Source of the DNA: Hemibagrus wyckioides
Lineage: Eukaryota; Chordata; Actinopteri; Siluriformes; Bagridae
Assembly (NCBI RefSeq): GCF_019097595.1
Contig: NC_080710.1
Coordinates: 27,043,280 to 27,107,279 of the forward strand
Length of the DNA: 64,000 nt
Direction of reading: 5' to 3'
Part shown: positions 63,090 to 64,000 of the stretch, one piece after another
Layout of the letters: each line of letters opens with the position of its first letter
How positions within the stretch are numbered: position 1 is the first letter of the stretch
The notes under the pieces: generated by a model
What the model saw: the letters and a program-made list of their open reading frames with translations, nothing else
What the model was told of the DNA's origin: nothing
Databases searched by the model: none
Translations under genes and position numbers: made by a program

Positions 63090-63345
63090 GCCTGTATGAG
63101 TCACATGCTGAGGCGATGCGTGTCAGAACTAATGGAGAGCGGCTCGGAGGTCAGCTCAAAGAATGCGGCAGGTGTTTGTCGTGGCAGGTGAAAGCTGGCT
63201 CCTGTCTCTTGATGGAAACCTCCACAGTGCTGCTGCAGGTCAGCAAGGCCTGAGTGGACTAATTGGAAAAAGCTGTCATAAATACGGGTGCAGGTGCAGA
63301 TGGTCTACCCCTGAACGCCTTCTCAAAGCAGGGAGAAAAGGTGAT
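63090..63345. other. Candidate conserved non-coding element
   Basis: Repeat-free, balanced block (CATGCTGAGGCGATGCGTGT, GGAGAGCGGCTCGGAGGTCA, ACTAATTGGAAAAAGCTGTC). A plus-strand 62-residue open frame crosses it but shows no family signature or splice context. Regulatory role is inference. Confidence 0.25.
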
Positions 63346-63520
63346 GCTTAGGAGGGGGGGGATTTGCGGTATAGATCAACGTGTATACTTATATGCTATT
63401 AATTTAACGTACATAATTGGATCGTAAGGTACTATTTCGGTACCTTTAAAGCTTTACTCTGAAAGGTATAGTCACTAACCGTACCTTCCTAGGTAAATGA
63501 TCATAGGCTACATATTAAAG

Positions 63521-63987
63521 CAGGGGTGTGCAAACTTTTTCAAAGGGAGCCAGTCACCAAAATACTATTTATGAATTATTCAAACTAATGAAAATTTACA
63601 TCTTTCTCTGCCCTCTGATTCTCGTTGATTAGAAAACATTTTTTGTAATGCCCATTACAAATGGGTTTCATAATGTTTCATGATATTAAATTGCTTAATT
63701 ACCACAACAGTCTCTTGAATTAATGAAAAAGTATTCTTATTTCCAGTTCTTTTGAAAATGCCCCCCTTACTTTTAACTTTGTTTACTTTTCGTCTGTAGC
63801 CATGACTAAATATCATTTAGAAAATTAAGTTGAAGGCGTACTCAGAAAAAAAAGGTTCACATAATCTGCTTCTACTATCAGGAAAAAAAGAAAATAATGC
63901 AAAGTGTTGGCCATCAGGTCATATATTATAAGAAAGAAGCCATGAGCCAATACACATCTGTCATTGTGCTGCCTTTAGATACCCCTG
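63521..63987. mobile_element. hAT-type non-autonomous element with 8-bp target duplication
   Basis: A 467-bp element that begins CAGGGGTGTGCAAACTTTTT and ends TTTAGATACCCCTG, so the outer CAGGGGTRT is inverted at both ends (8 of 9 positions). It is flanked by a perfect 8-bp direct repeat, TATTAAAG, at 63513-63520 and 63988-63995, the target-duplication length typical of hAT transposons. No transposase is encoded. It would have been moved by an autonomous hAT element elsewhere in the genome. Confidence 0.85.
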
Positions 63988-64000
63988 TATTAAAGGTACA

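Noticed and set aside
41400..64000. RRM-coding exon of ralyl
   Set aside because: Searched by eye on the minus strand for the FIGNL and KYGKIVGCSVHKG regions without success. Presumed outside the window.

Overview
The window reads as vertebrate, almost certainly teleost fish, nuclear DNA: AT-rich, full of microsatellites, with several fish-type Tc1 transposons, short non-LTR retroposon tails, and split coding exons bounded by GT/AG signals. The repeat families resemble those common in otophysan fish such as catfishes, but that placement is only an impression.

One protein-coding gene is recognisable: the 3' half of ralyl (RALY RNA-binding protein-like, hnRNP C/RALY family), on the minus strand. 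Five consecutive exons join in frame: 41397-41322, 37188-37141, 36121-35940, 29216-29103 and 25334 to about 25165. They encode everything after the RRM: the linker, the basic serine-rich segment, the coiled coil and the acidic tail. I found no exon for the RRM itself (expected above 41.4 kb and probably outside the window) and could not place the very C-terminus. A CpG-rich block at 52.5-52.75 kb holds a short minus-strand open frame ending in a strong splice donor. It is phase-compatible with the exon at 41397, so it could be an alternative first exon giving an RRM-less protein.

Layout: 0-1 kb, a duplicated segment between (TCAC)n arrays. 2.4-8.5 kb, retroposon tails and microsatellites. 9.4-15.7 kb, a cluster of Tc1-type elements and foldback derivatives, several lying directly against (TA)n arrays; it includes a 1,234-bp copy with both ends intact and a frameshifted transposase. 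15.7-25.1 kb, mostly unique sequence with a degenerate tandem region near 20 kb. 25.1-52.7 kb, ralyl exons and introns, with Tc1 foldbacks, a possible solo LTR, SINE/LINE-like tails and a 486-bp Tc1 deletion derivative. 52.7-64 kb, more of the upstream side: interspersed repeats, a decayed 1,200-bp Tc1 element, and a 467-bp hAT-type element with a perfect 8-bp target duplication at the right edge.

I see no tRNA, rRNA, CRISPR array or second host gene. Family names come from recognition of sequence by eye, without database searches.
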